Origin: an uncultured Legionellales bacterium | GTDB taxonomy: Bacteria; Pseudomonadota; Gammaproteobacteria; Eutrophobiales; Eutrophobiaceae | Direction: 5' to 3' | Assembly: GCA_913041115.1 (NCBI GenBank) | Contig: CAJWIE010000004.1 | Location: 1-34,264 of the forward strand | DNA: 34,264 nucleotides | In this document: positions 31,586-34,264 of the stretch, in pieces | How the letters are laid out: each line of letters opens with the position of its first letter | Numbering within the stretch: the stretch's first letter is position 1 | The notes under the pieces: generated by a model | Told to the model about the DNA's origin: nothing | Databases searched by the model: none | What the model saw: only the letters and a program-made list of their open reading frames with translations | Made by a program: the position numbers and the translations under genes

Positions 31586-32206
31586 CTATTTTGAGGTGCT
31601 TGCTTCAAGTCTTGCGTTCTTTTTTGAAAGTTCATTAAGTAGAGAATCAAAACCATTTTTCTTTATCTGTGTTGCAAAAGAACCTCGGTAAGTAGTTACT
31701 AAACTTACGCCATCAACAGAAACATCAACAACTTTCCACTCTTCATTTTTTTGATGCATACGATATAAAATTGGTAAGTGCGTATTACTTGCGCTCGTTA
31801 ACTCCGTTTTTACAACTGCAATATTTGATTTTGGATTTTGTTCAGACGGAAAATATTTTATTTCTTGTCCAGAATATTCAAGCAATGCACGTGCATAAGT
31901 GCGAACAAGTAACGCCTTAAATTGGGTGATAAATTCAGATCGTTGCGCCTCACTAGCTTGTTTCCAATGCTTGCCAAGCACCCATTTAGACATACTAATA
32001 AAATCAAAGCGTGGGATAATTAATTGATCCACCATCTCATATATTTTTCCTGGATTTTTCTCTAAAACAGAACGATTATTTTCGATGTGGCTAATAACGC
32101 CATCGGCAGTTACCTTAACTACATCATCTGGCGATGCAACTGCTTTAGCAACACCAATCATGAAGCATAGTATAAGTAAGAACCATTTTAAATTTTTACC
32201 AATCAT
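31586..32206 (-). CDS. mlaC: phospholipid-binding periplasmic protein MlaC (Ttg2D family)
   Basis: Signal peptide, PGKIYEMVDQLIIPRFDFISMSKWVLGKHWKQASEAQRSEFITQFKALLVRTYARALLEY; SD AGAGGTG 6 nt before ATG at 32206. Confidence 0.94.
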   Translation of the reverse strand: MIGKNLKWFLLILCFMIGVAKAVASPDDVVKVTADGVISHIENNRSVLEKNPGKIYEMVDQLIIPRFDFISMSKWVLGKHWKQASEAQRSEFITQFKALLVRTYARALLEYSGQEIKYFPSEQNPKSNIAVVKTELTSASNTHLPILYRMHQKNEEWKVVDVSVDGVSLVTTYRGSFATQIKKNGFDSLLNELSKKNARLEASTSK

Positions 32207-32451
32207 CTGCAACACCTCTACATTTATTATTTTTATTTATCAGATTCGTAACATCTATATCTAAGATCAAAAATTAGTTTAACTATTTTTAGATTTATAA
32301 AAGAAATTGATTACTGATCTCTACTGTTATTTTCCGACTACACTATGAAATATTGTAATAGGAATAGATTACGAGAGAAAGGGATTATCAAATAATTATT
32401 TTGCCTAATTAACATTAAATCATTATCGCAAGATGTTGTTTAATTTTAATT

Positions 32452-34264
32452 TTATCCAAAAGGTCTAAATATTAGAATTAGTTTTGGTAGTAAGGTAAGC
32501 GCTGCAAATAAGGCTATAAACATCGCAAAAGCTGTCAACAACCCAAAATAAATTGTGGGAATAAAATTAGACAACACCAATATTGAAAAACCAATAATAA
32601 TGGTACTCGCAGTATAGAAAACCGCTTTCCCTATATTCGCATGACAATAATGCATGGTAGAGATGTAATCTACCGTATTTGGAAATTCTTCACGGAAGCG
32701 ATAGATGTAATGGATACTATTATCAACAGCTATACCTATTGTTATCGCGGCAATAGTAATTGTCATCATATCTAGAGGTATTTTCAGCATGCCCATCAGC
32801 CCTAATATAATTGCCGCTGCCAGTAAATTAGGAATAATCCCGATTATTGCTAATTTTACTGAACGAAATAAAATAATTAACATAAATGCAATGCCGATCA
32901 TAACAACGCTTAGAGTTAAAATTTGTGATTTAAATAAACTCTGTAACATATTGTTATAAAGAACAAGAATACCTGTTATTTTTACCTTATCTTTACTAAT
33001 ACCAATTTTCTCTGTCAAATCAACTTCTATTTTCTCCAGTAATTCTTTTCGTCGAAGATCTTTTAAAGAATCTAGTATTCTTATGCTTACACGTGCTTCA
33101 TTATTTTCTTCTGAAAAATATGGGTTAATCATACTTTCTCGTAACTCAAGAGGCATACGTTTACTAACAATTGCTAACTCGAAAGCATCGAACTCTCCTT
33201 CATTAATTTGTTCTCCAACACGTATAATTGATGCTAACGATAACACTTTTCCAACAGCGGGCAATGATTCTAAATAATCATGAACCTCTTTGACTGTATT
33301 AACACGCTCTGGTGTAAACCATACCACCTCTTGTTCTTCTTCAAACACACCAAACAATGCATCAAAATCTTCAAATTCTTCGTCTACCTCTTTATTTTCT
33401 ATAATTTCTGAGTCTTCCAGATTCAGTAAAATATCAACAGGCGTTGTACCGCCTAATTTTTCATCAATTAAACGTAATCCCTGATAGATTTCTGTATCTT
33501 TACTAAAATAATTTATAAAACTATTTTCAACTTGAAGACGAGTAATGCCATAAATACTAATTACAGCAAGAAATACAGTAAATATTAATATTTTATTACC
33601 GTGTTTCTCAGTAATTTTTGCAAGTTTTGGTGTAAATTCAAATTCATCTTTTGAGACTTTCGCTTCGCTAGTTTTTGGCAACAAAATCAATAAAGATGGA
33701 AATAAAATAAATGACGTTAAGAACGTTACGCTTAATCCAATTGTCATCATCCAACCAAAATCAATAACGGGTTTAATACCACTTACCACAAGAGAAGTAA
33801 AAGCCATAATTGTTGTTAAAGCAGTATATAAACATGGCCAAACCATTTTAGTCGTTGTGTTATATACCAATTCATGTTGGGTATAATCAGGAAAGTCGTT
33901 ACATAGTTGCCTATAACGAACTATGAGATGGACATTCATTGACATAGTTATAATTAGCATAAGTGAAATAAAATTGGATGAAATAACCGTAACGTTCCAC
34001 CCAGCTAAGCCGAGCAAACCTATCATTAAAAACCCAGCATAAAAACAACTAATTAAGGGTAATACCACCCATCTTAATTTACGAAAAATAATTGTGAGCA
34101 TAATTACAAGGAAAAGAAATACGCCGATACCAAAAATAATTAAATCATTCTTTATAAAAGTTATCATATCATCTGCGATCATAGGTACACCGCCAAGATG
34201 TAAAGATCCATACCGACCATACTTTGAAAGTATTTCTCTTATACTAGCTATCGTTTCATGATTT
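32452..34264 (-). CDS. RND superfamily / MMPL-type transporter, C-terminal portion (truncated by window edge)
   Basis: Multiple TM segments, GIAVDNSIHYIYRFREEF and SMNVHLIVRYR RND motifs. Frame stays open upstream of the track's ATG at 34182 (NHETIASIREILSKYGRYGSLHLGGVP-MIADDM...) to the window end, so the gene continues beyond it. Confidence 0.9.
   Translation of the reverse strand, partial: NHETIASIREILSKYGRYGSLHLGGVPMIADDMITFIKNDLIIFGIGVFLFLVIMLTIIFRKLRWVVLPLISCFYAGFLMIGLLGLAGWNVTVISSNFISLMLIITMSMNVHLIVRYRQLCNDFPDYTQHELVYNTTTKMVWPCLYTALTTIMAFTSLVVSGIKPVIDFGWMMTIGLSVTFLTSFILFPSLLILLPKTSEAKVSKDEFEFTPKLAKITEKHGNKILIFTVFLAVISIYGITRLQVENSFINYFSKDTEIYQGLRLIDEKLGGTTPVDILLNLEDSEIIENKEVDEEFEDFDALFGVFEEEQEVVWFTPERVNTVKEVHDYLESLPAVGKVLSLASIIRVGEQINEGEFDAFELAIVSKRMPLELRESMINPYFSEENNEARVSIRILDSLKDLRRKELLEKIEVDLTEKIGISKDKVKITGILVLYNNMLQSLFKSQILTLSVVMIGIAFMLIILFRSVKLAIIGIIPNLLAAAIILGLMGMLKIPLDMMTITIAAITIGIAVDNSIHYIYRFREEFPNTVDYISTMHYCHANIGKAVFYTASTIIIGFSILVLSNFIPTIYFGLLTAFAMFIALFAALTLLPKLILIFRPFG

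Overview
The window is an AT-rich gammaproteobacterial chromosome segment, mostly envelope and cell-division genes. On the minus strand it carries a complete dcw cluster: mraZ-rsmH-ftsL-ftsI-murE-murF-mraY-murD-ftsW-murG-murC-murB-ddl-ftsQ-ftsA-ftsZ, then lpxC truncated at the left edge. Next come a YtoQ-family gene, the RNase P RNA gene (class A, minus strand), rsmI, divergent lpoA-diaA/gmhA-dolP, sspA, petABC (cytochrome bc1), a DegS/AlgW-like protease, hisD-hisG, murA, ibaG, mlaC and an RND/MMPL-type membrane protein truncated at the right edge. I found no CRISPR, tRNA, transposon or phage signature. Nothing looks like a wholly new system. The best second-look items are a readable MraZ operator and sigma70 promoter upstream of mraZ, an orphan ytoQ between rnpB and mraZ, an MlaC paired with an RND-type permease where mlaD/E/F would be expected, a possible leader peptide with alternative pairing before lpxC, an unusual GHSGG catalytic motif in the DegS homolog, and systematic absence of usual neighbours (yraN, sspB, hisC, mlaB) that suggests a compacted version of an ancestral gene order.
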